Below, in pieces: positions 15,921 to 24,135 of a DNA stretch of 48,053 nt. Position numbers and translations under genes: made by a program. Every line of letters begins with the position of its first letter. Within the stretch, counting starts at the first letter, position 1. The DNA comes from Lentibacter sp. (lineage in GTDB: Bacteria; Pseudomonadota; Alphaproteobacteria; Rhodobacterales; Rhodobacteraceae). The notes under the pieces were generated by a model. It searched no databases. It saw nothing but the letters and a program-made list of their open reading frames with translations, and was not told the origin of the DNA. The stretch is from positions 1-48,053 of the forward strand of contig JADGEJ010000028.1 of NCBI GenBank assembly GCA_016744435.1, in the 5' to 3' direction.

Positions 15921-16976
15921 ATGGCGACGAAAGATGATGTGCTAGCCGAGTTAAACCGGTTGCAACTGCCCGATGGGCGCAGCTTGGTGACGGCTGATAT
16001 GATCCGCGCTTTGGCAGTTGACGGCGCTGTTGTGCGTTTTGTCATTGAGGCCGCAAGCTCAGAAGATGCGCGCCAGATGGAGCCTATTAGGCAGGCCGCT
16101 GTTGAATTGGTGCAAAAGCTTGCAGGTGTTAGCGACGTTTCGGCAGTTTTGACAGCGCATGAAGCCAAGCCAGCAGCCAAAGCCCCGCCCAAACTGTCTG
16201 TTGGCGGGCACCCTGACCCGAAGCGAAAAGACATTCGGCCCAAGGGCGTGCAGCGGGTGATCGCTGTTGGCTCGGGCAAGGGAGGCGTTGGTAAGTCAAC
16301 CGTGAGCGTCAACTTGGCAGTGGCCTTAGCGCGAGAGGGCTTAAAGGTTGGCCTGCTTGACGCTGACTTTTACGGCCCAAGCCAGCCGCGCATGCTCGGC
16401 GTGAGCAAGCGCCCGAGCCAAAGCCCTGAGGGGCAGATCGTGCCGCCTGAGGCGTTTGGCATCAAGATGATGTCGATCGGGCTGATGGTTGACGACAAGC
16501 AAGCTCTGGTCTGGCGTGGCCCAATGCTGATGGGCGCGATCCAGCAGATGCTCGGTGATGTGGACTGGGGAAAGCTTGATGTACTGATCCTTGATCTACC
16601 GCCGGGCACGGGAGATGTGCAGTTGACGCTCGGCCAGCAGAAAGTGCTCGACGGCGCTGTTATTGTCTCGACGCCGCAAGATGTGGCGCTGATAGATGCG
16701 CGCAAGGCAATCGACATGTTCGACAAGCTCAGCGTTCCGGTGCTGGGGCTGGTTGAGAACATGTCTCTTTATATATGCCCCAACTGCGGGCACGAGGCGC
16801 ACTTGTTTGGCCATGGTGGTGTGCGGGCCGAGGCAAAGGCGATGGGCGCACCGCTTTTGGCGCAGCTGCCGATTGACTTGGACACACGCCTTGGCGGCGA
16901 CGCAGGCACGCCTGTCGCGGCGGGCGAGGGCGCTGCAGCCGAGCTTTACCGAGATTTGGCACGCAAACTGGCCTAA
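15921..16976 (+). CDS. mrp: Mrp/ApbC iron-sulfur cluster carrier ATPase
   Basis: A 351-residue P-loop ATPase that carries and transfers Fe-S clusters. I start at ATG 15921, preceded by AAGGAT; ATG 15912 is an alternative. The N-terminal 80 residues form a MIP18/DUF59-like domain (KDDVLAELNRLQLPDGRSLV). The deviant Walker A is VGSGKGGVGKSTVSVNLAVA (about 116-135). Switch regions follow (LDADFYGPSQPRMLG, LDLPPGTGDVQLTLGQ). The cluster-binding CXXC is in LYICPNCGHEAHLFGHGG (about 286-289). It is the last gene before the 655-bp dcw leader region. Confidence 0.95.
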   Translation: MATKDDVLAELNRLQLPDGRSLVTADMIRALAVDGAVVRFVIEAASSEDARQMEPIRQAAVELVQKLAGVSDVSAVLTAHEAKPAAKAPPKLSVGGHPDPKRKDIRPKGVQRVIAVGSGKGGVGKSTVSVNLAVALAREGLKVGLLDADFYGPSQPRMLGVSKRPSQSPEGQIVPPEAFGIKMMSIGLMVDDKQALVWRGPMLMGAIQQMLGDVDWGKLDVLILDLPPGTGDVQLTLGQQKVLDGAVIVSTPQDVALIDARKAIDMFDKLSVPVLGLVENMSLYICPNCGHEAHLFGHGGVRAEAKAMGAPLLAQLPIDLDTRLGGDAGTPVAAGEGAAAELYRDLARKLA

Positions 16977-16999
16977 CCGACACCAAAACGACCAAATGC

Positions 17000-17036
17000 T
17001 GGGAAAGCATGGGAGCGCGCATGGGAAACCATGGGC
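17000..17036 (+). promoter_or_regulatory. Candidate MraZ box 1 (four TGGGN repeats)
   Basis: TGGGA at 17000, TGGGA at 17010, TGGGA at 17022 and TGGGC at 17032: spacings of 10, 12 and 10 bp, all on the plus strand. MraZ binds direct TGGGN repeats spaced about 10 bp ahead of mraZ in several bacteria. This array is about 600 bp upstream of mraZ, farther than usual. Confidence 0.5.
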
Positions 17037-17166
17037 GCTTGTTGCTTTCTGGCGTCGAAAAAGCGAATCAAAACGGAATTTGCGTGAGAATTCGGCCAAG
17101 TTCGCGAGATCTCGGCTCCCAAGTAACGAGAGATTTGGCCATCTTTGCAAGTGAATGCAAAAAAGT

Positions 17167-17196
17167 TGGGAATTTATGGGCAATTTTGGAGTGGGC
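17167..17196 (+). promoter_or_regulatory. Candidate MraZ box 2
   Basis: TGGGA at 17167, TGGGC at 17177 and a degenerate TGGAG at 17187 have exact 10-bp spacing, with another TGGGC at 17192. The surrounding sequence is AT-rich, so G-triplets at helical spacing are less likely to be chance. It lies about 135 bp before the proposed leader promoter. Confidence 0.5.
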
Positions 17197-17218
17197 AGGA
17201 CGGCACCATATTTAGTGG

Positions 17219-17297
17219 TTAGAGCGCTTTGTTCCGCCACAATTGGTGAAGATGCTGTCGAAAACACCTACTATATCTAATTTTCGGAGCGCTCTAA
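17219..17297. repeat. Inverted repeat TTAGAGCGCT / AGCGCTCTAA
   Basis: A perfect 10-bp inverted repeat with a 59-bp interior. Each arm itself contains the self-complementary AGCGCT. It lies between candidate MraZ box 2 and the leader-RNA promoter and could be a pair of operator sites. No regulator can be named. Confidence 0.55.
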
Positions 17298-17331
17298 GGC
17301 TAAGTGCAGTGGGAGTTCCCGAAATTTTCTA

Positions 17332-17360
17332 TTGATTACCATCTATTCCCATCGTATCCC
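17332..17360 (+). promoter_or_regulatory. Predicted sigma-70 promoter of dcw leader
   Basis: TTGATT (17332-17337), a 17-bp spacer and TATCCC (17355-17360). It would start transcription near 17367, about 265 bp upstream of mraZ, producing the leader RNA described next. Confidence 0.5.
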
Positions 17361-17366
17361 TATTCA

Positions 17367-17587
17367 TACGAAATGAAGTTGGAAACAAAGGGGCGCCAAA
17401 CGACCCCGAACTCAAAAAACTCCAAGTCAGGTTTCATACAGGTACCGACTTCATCAGAACGAAGAGATCCGGCGCGCGGGCGAGCAGACATCCCCCCAGG
17501 TGGCGCGTGCAGCTGGACACCCCGCAAAGCGGGACGAGGGCGGCGGTTTGATCAGTGGCAGCAGATCAAACCGCCGTTTCCTTTTCT
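17367..17587 (+). ncRNA. UpsM-like leader RNA upstream of mraZ
   Basis: The region ends in a very strong intrinsic terminator: a perfect 13-bp stem CGGCGGTTTGATC / GATCAAACCGCCG (17541-17576) with a 10-nt loop and then TTTCCTTTTCT. A smaller stem (CCCGC-AAA-GCGGG) lies just before it. From the predicted promoter the RNA would be about 220 nt. In Rhodobacter sphaeroides an abundant sRNA, UpsM, is made by partial termination in the 5' leader of mraZ. Position, length and terminator match that arrangement. The 5' end is a prediction. Confidence 0.7.
17541..17587 (+). terminator. Intrinsic terminator/attenuator before mraZ
   Basis: 13-bp perfect GC-rich stem, 10-nt loop and T-rich tail, 45 bp upstream of the mraZ start. 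Because it lies between the promoter and the operon, it must be leaky or controlled for dcw genes to be expressed. Confidence 0.85.
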
Positions 17588-17631
17588 AAGACACGAATTT
17601 CCTTGGGGAAACGATAGAGAGGCGGCCCAGA

Positions 17632-18150
17632 GTGGTTGTTAGATTTCGCGGCGAAAGCCACCATAAGGTGGATGCGAAGGGGCGGGTGTCAATCCCAGCC
17701 TCTTTTCGGCGTGTGCTCGAAGCCTCTGACCCAAATTTCCGCGAAGGCGACACTCCTGAATTGGTAATTGTTTACGGTGATCACCGCCGCGCTTTCCTTG
17801 AGTGCTATACGGTTGAGGCCATCAACGAGGTTGACGAGAAGATCGCTTCTCTCCCACGCGGCAGCACCGAACGCAAAATCTTGCAACGCCTCTTTCAGGG
17901 CCAAAGCCTTCCTACCAGCGTAGATGAAACAGGCCGCCTTGTTCTGCCGCAAAAGCTGCGCGAGAAGATAGGCCTAGATAAGGAAGCCTTCTTTATCGCT
18001 GCTGGGGATACTTTCCAGATCTGGAAGCCAGAGACTTATGAAAAAGAAGAGCTGGCTAAGACTGAAGAGTTCCTTGACGAGCTGCCAGATGACTTTGATC
18101 CGCTAATTTACCTCGATCAAGCGGCGGATAAGGCGAGCGGAGAGGGCTAG
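17632..18150 (+). CDS. mraZ: Transcriptional regulator MraZ
   Basis: MraZ is an AbrB-like double-swapped-hairpin protein that binds TGGGN repeats and represses the division/cell-wall cluster. The 172-residue protein has two MraZ repeats: the first with [20 protein letters not shown] (about 13-32) and the second with [20 protein letters not shown] (about 99-118). Start is GTG 17632 with GAGAGG at 17616-17621. It is the first gene of the dcw operon, 5 bp ahead of rsmH. Candidate binding arrays are present far upstream at 17000 and 17167. Confidence 0.95.
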   Translation: MVVRFRGESHHKVDAKGRVSIPASFRRVLEASDPNFREGDTPELVIVYGDHRRAFLECYTVEAINEVDEKIASLPRGSTERKILQRLFQGQSLPTSVDETGRLVLPQKLREKIGLDKEAFFIAAGDTFQIWKPETYEKEELAKTEEFLDELPDDFDPLIYLDQAADKASGEG

Positions 18151-18155
18151 AAACG

Positions 18156-19145
18156 ATGACAGCTGCCGCTTCAAACCGCCCTCATATTCCAGTATTACTC
18201 GATGCCATTTTGCAGCGCGTCGCCCCTGTTGTCGGCGTTTGGATTGATGGCACCATGGGCGCAGGCGGCTATACGCGCGGCTTTTTGGAAGCTGGCGCTG
18301 ACAAGGTGATCGGGATCGACCGTGATCCGCTGGCGCATGACATGGCAGCCGAGTGGGGTAAGCCATATGGCGCGCAGCTTGAGTTGGCACAAACTGTGTT
18401 CTCAAAGCTTGATGAAGTCGCGCAAGGCGTTGACGGCGTTGTACTCGACTTAGGTGTGAGTTCCATGCAGCTTGATAGAGCTGAGCGTGGGTTTTCATTT
18501 ATGAAAGACGGTCCGCTCGACATGCGCATGAGCCAAGAAGGCCGTTCTGCACGTGAGATTGTCAATGAAGACAGCGAGGAGCAAATTGCTGATATTCTTT
18601 ACCTTTTCGGCGAAGAACGCGCTTCACGCCGTATCGCGCGTGCGATTGGCAAGGCGCGTGAGATTGCCCCGATTGTGACAACCGCGCAGCTTGTCGAGAT
18701 CATCGAAACTGTCATGCCGCGCAACAAAAAGCCGGGGCAAAGCCATGTTGCGACACGTAGTTTTCAGGCGCTGCGAATTGCCGTGAACAACGAATTTGGC
18801 GAGCTTGTCGAAGGCCTGCAAGCGGCGGAACGCGCGCTAAAGCCGGGCGGCGTCCTGGCCGTTGTGTCGTTTCACTCGTCAGAAGACCGGGTTGTGAAGC
18901 GCTTTTTGCGTGAGCGCGCGGGGCTTGCGGGCGGGGGCAGCCGCCACGCGCCAGTTCAAGACGTAGCCGAGGCGACATTCAAACTCAGCAGCAAAAAGGC
19001 CATCGGGCCAGACGCCGACGAGCTCGCGCTAAACCCGCGCAGCCGAAGTGCGTTGCTACGTTTGGCAACACGAACAGACGCTCCAGCACGGCAGGCAACC
19101 GCCGCTGAACTGGGCGCACCGGAGTTAGAGAGGCGGGGGTCATGA
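18156..19145 (+). CDS. rsmH: 16S rRNA m4C1402 methyltransferase RsmH (MraW)
   Basis: RsmH methylates N4 of C1402 in 16S rRNA using S-adenosylmethionine. The 329-residue length is typical. Landmarks are the N-terminal [16 protein letters not shown], the SAM-binding glycine loop [35 protein letters not shown] with [22 protein letters not shown], and the C-terminal [15 protein letters not shown]. It follows mraZ by 5 bp, and its TGA overlaps the ftsL ATG (ATGA, 19142-19145), showing tight translational coupling. Confidence 0.97.
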   Translation: MTAAASNRPHIPVLLDAILQRVAPVVGVWIDGTMGAGGYTRGFLEAGADKVIGIDRDPLAHDMAAEWGKPYGAQLELAQTVFSKLDEVAQGVDGVVLDLGVSSMQLDRAERGFSFMKDGPLDMRMSQEGRSAREIVNEDSEEQIADILYLFGEERASRRIARAIGKAREIAPIVTTAQLVEIIETVMPRNKKPGQSHVATRSFQALRIAVNNEFGELVEGLQAAERALKPGGVLAVVSFHSSEDRVVKRFLRERAGLAGGGSRHAPVQDVAEATFKLSSKKAIGPDADELALNPRSRSALLRLATRTDAPARQATAAELGAPELERRGS

Positions 19146-19495
19146 GAACAATTATCGTATTGTTAACAGCACTTTGTGTGATCGGGAGCGCCTTCTGGGC
19201 CTATCACGAGAACTACAAAACCCAAGAAGCTTACAGCCAGTCTGACCGCTTGCAGCGCGACATTGGTGACGCCCGCGCAAGGCTTGCCGTGTTGCGTGCG
19301 GAATGGGCCTATCTCAACCGCCCTGATCGCTTGCGCGAACTCGCAGAGCTCAACTATGAGCGCATCGGTCTGTTGCCCCTCGCACCGGAGCACTTTGGCG
19401 CTGTTGACGAGGTTGGTTACCCAGCCGCGGTTGATGAAATAGAGTTTGATCTGGATGGGTCAGTCGCCGTGTCCAGCGATGGAGCAAGCCAATGA
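19142..19495 (+). CDS. ftsL: Cell division protein FtsL
   Basis: FtsL is a bitopic divisome protein that, with FtsB and FtsQ, activates septal FtsWI. At 117 residues it has one N-terminal membrane helix ([20 protein letters not shown]), then a coiled-coil heptad stretch ([20 protein letters not shown]) and the conserved [20 protein letters not shown] segment that identifies alphaproteobacterial FtsL. It overlaps rsmH upstream and ftsI downstream by 4 bp (ATGA) on both sides. Confidence 0.93.
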   Translation: MRTIIVLLTALCVIGSAFWAYHENYKTQEAYSQSDRLQRDIGDARARLAVLRAEWAYLNRPDRLRELAELNYERIGLLPLAPEHFGAVDEVGYPAAVDEIEFDLDGSVAVSSDGASQ

Positions 19496-21273
19496 CGCGC
19501 ATCCCACTTCGCCCCCTCGCCACAATTTTAGACGCGCGCAAAAAGGGCTCAGACCCTGACGCGATCGAGCGCCGCCACACCAGTCAGCGCCATGACGCCA
19601 TGCAGACCGAAATGAAAGGCATGGCCGAGGGCCGCCTTTTGGTGCTGATGTTCATGTTTCTATGCGCTTTCGGGGTGATCAGCGCGCGGATGGGCCTGCT
19701 GGCCGGCTCGGAAGCCGCCGAACCTCGCGTCGCGGCGGGCGGTCACGAGATTTTGGCGCAACGTGCTGATATCGTTGACCGTGAAGGCCGTGTGCTGGCG
19801 ACAAATATCGAAACACACTCGCTCTACGCCCAGCCCCAAGAAATGATCGAGCCCGAGCGCTCGGCAAAAGAGCTGGTGAAGATTTTCCCGGAGCTCGAAC
19901 TTGAACGCCTCAACAAGGACTTTGGCGGTAAGCGCAAATTTGTTTGGATCAAGAAGAAAATCAGCCCCGAGCAAAAGCAACTGGTGCATGATATCGGTGA
20001 ACCGGGCTTGCTGTTCGGCCCACGTGAGGCGCGTCTTTACCCGAACGGGAAAATGGCGAGCCATGTTTTGGGCGGCACCAACTTTGGCCGCGAGGGCGTA
20101 CACGCAGCCGAGGTGATCGGCATTGCAGGTGTTGAAAAGACTTTTGACACCTATTTGCGCAACCCGGCAAACGGCACTGCACCACTGCAACTTTCGCTTG
20201 ATATGACGGTGCAAACTGCCGTTGAACGGGTGCTTTACGGTGGTATGAAGCTGATGAATGCCAAAGGGGCTGCCAGCATTTTGATGGATGTGCACACGGG
20301 TGAGGTGATCTCGGTTGTGAGCCTGCCAGACTTTGACCCGAACGACAGACCGGTTGCGCCCACTGAGGGCAGCCCTGACGACAGCCCGCTGTTCAACCGT
20401 GCTTTGCAGGGCGTCTATGAGCTTGGTTCGACATTCAAAGTCTTCACCATCGCACAGGCGATTGACCTGCGGTTGGTAAACCAAAATACCATGATCAACA
20501 CCCGTGGCCCGCTTAAGTGGGGCAAGCACAGAATCAGAGATTTTCACAACTACGGCAACACGTTAGACGTCGAAACAGTGTTGACGAAAAGCTCGAATAT
20601 TGGCACAGCACGGATTGCGCAGATGATTGGTGCCAAGCGCCAAAAGGCCTTCCTTGGTGCGCTTGGTATGTTGGAAACAACCGCGATCGAGATGCCTGAA
20701 GCCAGTGGTGGTAAGCCACTTGTTCCCAAAAACTGGTCAGAGATTTCCACCATGACGATCTCTTATGGCCACGGGCTCTCGACTACGCCTATGCATTTGG
20801 CCGCTGCCTATGCAGCTATTGCTAACGGTGGCCGCAAGGTTACGCCGACGCTTGTGAAACAGTCAGCGCCCAACTACGGCCCGCAAGTATTGTCGCCGCA
20901 AGTGGCCAAGCTCATGCAAGGCATGATGCGCAAAGTCGTGACCGACGGAACTGCCAGCTTCGGCGAAGTGGCCGGATATTCGGTTGGCGGCAAAACAGGC
21001 ACCGCCGACAAGCCCAAGCCGCGCGGAGGTTACTATAAAGACAAGGTTATTTCGACATTCGCCAGCGTCTTCCCCACCAACAAACCGCGCTATGTTCTGA
21101 TCGTGACGCTGGATGAGCCCGAGGTGTTTACCTACGGTGAAAAGCGCCGTAGCGCGGGCTGGACAGCTGTTCCTGTCGCGGCTGAACTGATAAATCGCGT
21201 TGCGCCATTGCTTGGCCTGCGCCCAGAGATTGAACAAGGCAAATTGGCTGGTATAACGCTCACATCAAACTAA
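19492..21273 (+). CDS. ftsI: Septal peptidoglycan transpeptidase FtsI (PBP3)
   Basis: A class B penicillin-binding protein that cross-links septal peptidoglycan in the divisome. Of 593 residues, about 45-63 form the single membrane anchor (LLVLMFMFLCAFGVISARMG). The pedestal domain includes AQRADIVDREGRVLATNI. Transpeptidase motifs are intact: S-T-F-K with nucleophile Ser about 313 (ELGSTFKVFTIAQAID), S-S-N at about 367-369 (TKSSNIGTARIAQ) and K-T-G at about 501-503 (VGGKTGTADKPKPRGG). Start overlaps ftsL. murE follows after 18 bp. Confidence 0.97.
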   Translation: MTRIPLRPLATILDARKKGSDPDAIERRHTSQRHDAMQTEMKGMAEGRLLVLMFMFLCAFGVISARMGLLAGSEAAEPRVAAGGHEILAQRADIVDREGRVLATNIETHSLYAQPQEMIEPERSAKELVKIFPELELERLNKDFGGKRKFVWIKKKISPEQKQLVHDIGEPGLLFGPREARLYPNGKMASHVLGGTNFGREGVHAAEVIGIAGVEKTFDTYLRNPANGTAPLQLSLDMTVQTAVERVLYGGMKLMNAKGAASILMDVHTGEVISVVSLPDFDPNDRPVAPTEGSPDDSPLFNRALQGVYELGSTFKVFTIAQAIDLRLVNQNTMINTRGPLKWGKHRIRDFHNYGNTLDVETVLTKSSNIGTARIAQMIGAKRQKAFLGALGMLETTAIEMPEASGGKPLVPKNWSEISTMTISYGHGLSTTPMHLAAAYAAIANGGRKVTPTLVKQSAPNYGPQVLSPQVAKLMQGMMRKVVTDGTASFGEVAGYSVGGKTGTADKPKPRGGYYKDKVISTFASVFPTNKPRYVLIVTLDEPEVFTYGEKRRSAGWTAVPVAAELINRVAPLLGLRPEIEQGKLAGITLTSN

Positions 21274-21291
21274 GCGAAGCGTGAGGCACAG

Positions 21292-22767
21292 GTGGCGCGA
21301 AAACAACTGAGTGAGCTGGGGCTGACGGCTCCTGATGGAAGCAATGCTAGCGTCACAGGGCTTGCTGTTGACAGCCGCCAAGTGAAAGAAGGCTATCTCT
21401 TTGCGGCCCTTCCTGGCACGCAGGTGCATGGTGGTGAGTTTATCCAATATGCATTGCGTATGGGGGCTTCTGTTGTCCTCACAGACGCCGAAGGCGCTCT
21501 GATCGCCAAGGCCGAGCTGGAGGCCTCCGACGCCACGCTCATCATTACGCAAAATCCTCGCCAAACCTTGGCCTACACAGCAGCGCTTTGGTTTGGTGCG
21601 CAGCCAGACGTTATGATTGCGGTCACCGGCACCAACGGAAAAACCAGCGTCAGCACTTTCGCGCGGATGATCTGGCAAGAGATGGGCAAACGCGCGATCA
21701 ACCTTGGCACAACCGGTGTTGAGGGCGATTGGAGCGCACCGCTTGCACACACGACACCCGAGCCGATCACGCTGCACCGTACCTTGGCAGAGGCCGCCGA
21801 AGTAGGCGTTACACATGCCGCGATGGAGGCCTCCTCGCATGGGTTGGCTCAATCGAGGCTTGATGGCGTGCGCCTGAAGGCAGCGGGCTTTACCAACTTC
21901 ACCCAAGACCACCTCGACTATCACAGCACCTTTGAGGAATACTTCGCCGCAAAAGCGGGCCTTTTCGGGCGTGTTTTGAGCGAAGACGGTGTTGCCGTCA
22001 TCAACATTGATGATCCGCGCGGCGCTGACATGGTGGCGATTGCCGCCAAGCGCGATATCAAACAACTCAGTGTTGGCCGTATGGACGGCGCTGACATCCA
22101 ACTCACAGCGCAACGCTTTCACGGCACGGGCCAAGAGGTGTTCTTTAAGTATAACTCAAAGGGCTACCGCGCTAACCTAAAGCTGATCGGCGGCTTTCAG
22201 GCCGAAAATGTGCTGCTCGCAGCTGGGCTGGTTATTGCATGTGGTGAAGAGCCTGCGAGGGTGTTTGAAACGCTTGACCACATGAGCACGGTACGCGGGC
22301 GTATGGAGCTAGCTGCGACCCGCGCCAATGGCGCTGCGATCTTTGTTGACTACTCGCACACGCCCGCCGCGATTGAAACAGCGCTCAAAGCGATGCGGCC
22401 ACATGTTGCGGGCCGGATCATCGCGATTATCGGCGCGGGCGGCGACCGTGACACAGGCAAGCGCCCACTTATGGGCGCGGCGGCAGCTGAGCACGCCGAT
22501 GTTGTGATCGTCACCGACGACAACCCGCGCAGCGAAGACCCAGCCAGCATCCGCGCGGCTGTTATGATGGGCAGCCCTGAGGCCAACGAAGTGGGCGACC
22601 GCGCAGAGGCCATTCTACGGGGGGTTGATATGCTGGAGCCGGGAGATGCGCTTCTGATTGCTGGTAAGGGGCATGAGAGCGGCCAGGTTGTTGGCGATGA
22701 TGTGCTGCCGTTTGACGACGTTGAGCAGGCCAGCGTGGCGGTTGATGCCTTAGAGGGCCGGATATGA
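21292..22767 (+). CDS. murE: UDP-MurNAc-tripeptide synthetase MurE
   Basis: MurE adds the third amino acid to UDP-MurNAc-L-Ala-D-Glu. The DNPRSEDP motif (about residues 410-417) is the signature for meso-diaminopimelate as substrate. The ATP loop is VTGTNGKTSVSTFARMIW (Lys about 117), followed by TPEPITLHRTLAEA and EASSHGLAQSRLDG. The C-terminal domain has VDYSHTPAAIETALKAMRPH and GAGGDRDTGKRPLMG, where the Arg/Asp contact the nucleotide. The length of 491 is normal and the start is GTG 21292. Its TGA overlaps, as ATGA, the original start codon of the now-decayed murF. Confidence 0.97.
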   Translation: MARKQLSELGLTAPDGSNASVTGLAVDSRQVKEGYLFAALPGTQVHGGEFIQYALRMGASVVLTDAEGALIAKAELEASDATLIITQNPRQTLAYTAALWFGAQPDVMIAVTGTNGKTSVSTFARMIWQEMGKRAINLGTTGVEGDWSAPLAHTTPEPITLHRTLAEAAEVGVTHAAMEASSHGLAQSRLDGVRLKAAGFTNFTQDHLDYHSTFEEYFAAKAGLFGRVLSEDGVAVINIDDPRGADMVAIAAKRDIKQLSVGRMDGADIQLTAQRFHGTGQEVFFKYNSKGYRANLKLIGGFQAENVLLAAGLVIACGEEPARVFETLDHMSTVRGRMELAATRANGAAIFVDYSHTPAAIETALKAMRPHVAGRIIAIIGAGGDRDTGKRPLMGAAAAEHADVVIVTDDNPRSEDPASIRAAVMMGSPEANEVGDRAEAILRGVDMLEPGDALLIAGKGHESGQVVGDDVLPFDDVEQASVAVDALEGRI

Positions 22768-23037
22768 CACCACTTTTGCTTGATGAGGTCGAGGGCGACA
22801 CAGCCGAACTGATTGAAGATGCGCAATGCCTATGAGGCTTTACCCGCCGATAAACAGGGCGAATGGTTTGAAACTGCCGACGCATTGGCCCATAAGGTGC
22901 GCCACCACCTGTGCGCAGGCGATATTGTTTTGGTCAAAGGATCAAAAGACATCGCTACCAGCCAAGTGGCCGTGGTGATCCGCTTGGTGATGCGCCCAAA
23001 AGCCCAGAGAAATGGGCACGAAACGAGGGAAGAGTAG
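22764..23037 (+). pseudogene. murF: murF remnant (UDP-MurNAc-tripeptide:D-Ala-D-Ala ligase)
   Basis: murF belongs here, but only about 274 bp remain of the roughly 1.4 kb expected. The original ATG overlapping murE (22764) survives and reads MTPLLLDEVEGDTAELIEDA before a stop at 22833-22835. The typical MurF C-terminus (MRNAYEALPADKQGEWFETA ... GDIVLVKGSK) continues from about 22819 in a different frame. Near the end the frame changes again: the product reads DIATSQVAVVIRLVMRPK, whereas another frame gives LGDAPKSPEKWARNEG, a normal-looking MurF tail. The ATP-binding and central domains are missing entirely. Several independent deletions argue for true decay rather than one sequencing error. 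mraY follows immediately. Confidence 0.85.
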
Positions 23038-24120
23038 ATGCTTTATTGGTTAACCCTGCTGTCAGATGGCGGTGATTTTTTCAACCTTTTCAGGTATATA
23101 ACCTTCCGCGCTGGTGGGGCTTTCTTAACATCTTTGTTGTTTGGCTTTATCTTTGGGCCACCGCTCATCAACGTGCTGCGCCGCCGTCAGGGCAAGGGCC
23201 AGCCTATTCGTGATGATGGCCCCGAAAGCCACATGGCCAAAGCGGGCACGCCGACTATGGGCGGCTTGTTGATCGTTGGGGCGCTGCTCACGTCGACGCT
23301 GCTTTGGGCACGTCTTGATAACCCCTTTGTTTGGCTGGTTCTCTTTGTCACAATAAGTTTTGCGGCCATTGGCTTTGCCGATGACTATGCCAAGGTTTCC
23401 AAACAAACGACGGCTGGCGTTTCTGGCCGCGTGCGCATGCTTCTTGGGCTGCTTATCAGTGCGATCGCCGGGTACTGGGCGGCCTGCTATCATCCTGATG
23501 CCCTGCAATACAAATTGGCGATGCCAGTGTTCAAAGACACTTTGGTTAACCTCGGGTATCTCTTCGTTCCTTTCGCAATGATCGTCATCGTCGGCGCTGC
23601 AAATGCGGTGAACCTGACCGACGGCCTCGACGGGCTTGCCATCATGCCTGTCATGATCGCAGCGGGCACTTTGGGGGTTATCGCCTATGCTGTCGGGCGC
23701 GTCGACTTTACTGAGTATCTTGACGTGCACTACGTGCCTGGCACCGGTGAAATATTGATCTTTACAGCGGGGATTTTTGGCGGCGGGCTCGGCTTCCTTT
23801 GGTATAATGCGCCGCCTGCGGCTGTCTTCATGGGCGACACTGGCTCGCTCGCCTTGGGCGGCGCTTTGGGCGCTATCGCGGTCTCGACAAAGCACGAGAT
23901 CGTGCTGGCGATTGTCGGCGGCCTGTTCGTCGTCGAAGCGCTCAGCGTGATCATTCAGGTGCTCTATTTCAAGCGCACTGGCAAGCGCGTCTTCCTGATG
24001 GCGCCGATCCACCATCACTATGAAAAGAAGGGTTGGGCCGAGCCGCAGATCGTGATCCGCTTCTGGATTATTTCGCTCATCTTGGCCATGATCGGGCTGG
24101 CAACCCTGAAACTTCGCTAA
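23038..24120 (+). CDS. mraY: Phospho-MurNAc-pentapeptide translocase MraY
   Basis: MraY transfers phospho-MurNAc-pentapeptide to undecaprenyl phosphate, forming lipid I on the inner-membrane face. It has 360 residues with about ten membrane helices. Signature motifs are [12 protein letters not shown], the aspartate motif [55 protein letters not shown] and the histidine motif [13 protein letters not shown]. The ATG directly abuts the stop of the murF remnant, so its translation was presumably coupled to murF and now depends on reinitiation or on GAGGGAAG just upstream. Confidence 0.97.
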   Translation: MLYWLTLLSDGGDFFNLFRYITFRAGGAFLTSLLFGFIFGPPLINVLRRRQGKGQPIRDDGPESHMAKAGTPTMGGLLIVGALLTSTLLWARLDNPFVWLVLFVTISFAAIGFADDYAKVSKQTTAGVSGRVRMLLGLLISAIAGYWAACYHPDALQYKLAMPVFKDTLVNLGYLFVPFAMIVIVGAANAVNLTDGLDGLAIMPVMIAAGTLGVIAYAVGRVDFTEYLDVHYVPGTGEILIFTAGIFGGGLGFLWYNAPPAAVFMGDTGSLALGGALGAIAVSTKHEIVLAIVGGLFVVEALSVIIQVLYFKRTGKRVFLMAPIHHHYEKKGWAEPQIVIRFWIISLILAMIGLATLKLR

Positions 24121-24135
24121 GCGAGGAGCGCGCGG

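Noticed and set aside
17304-17642. 112-codon ORF through the mraZ leader
   Set aside because: It runs across the predicted promoter and the terminator stem and overlaps the mraZ start; the protein has no recognisable feature, whereas the RNA structure is strong.
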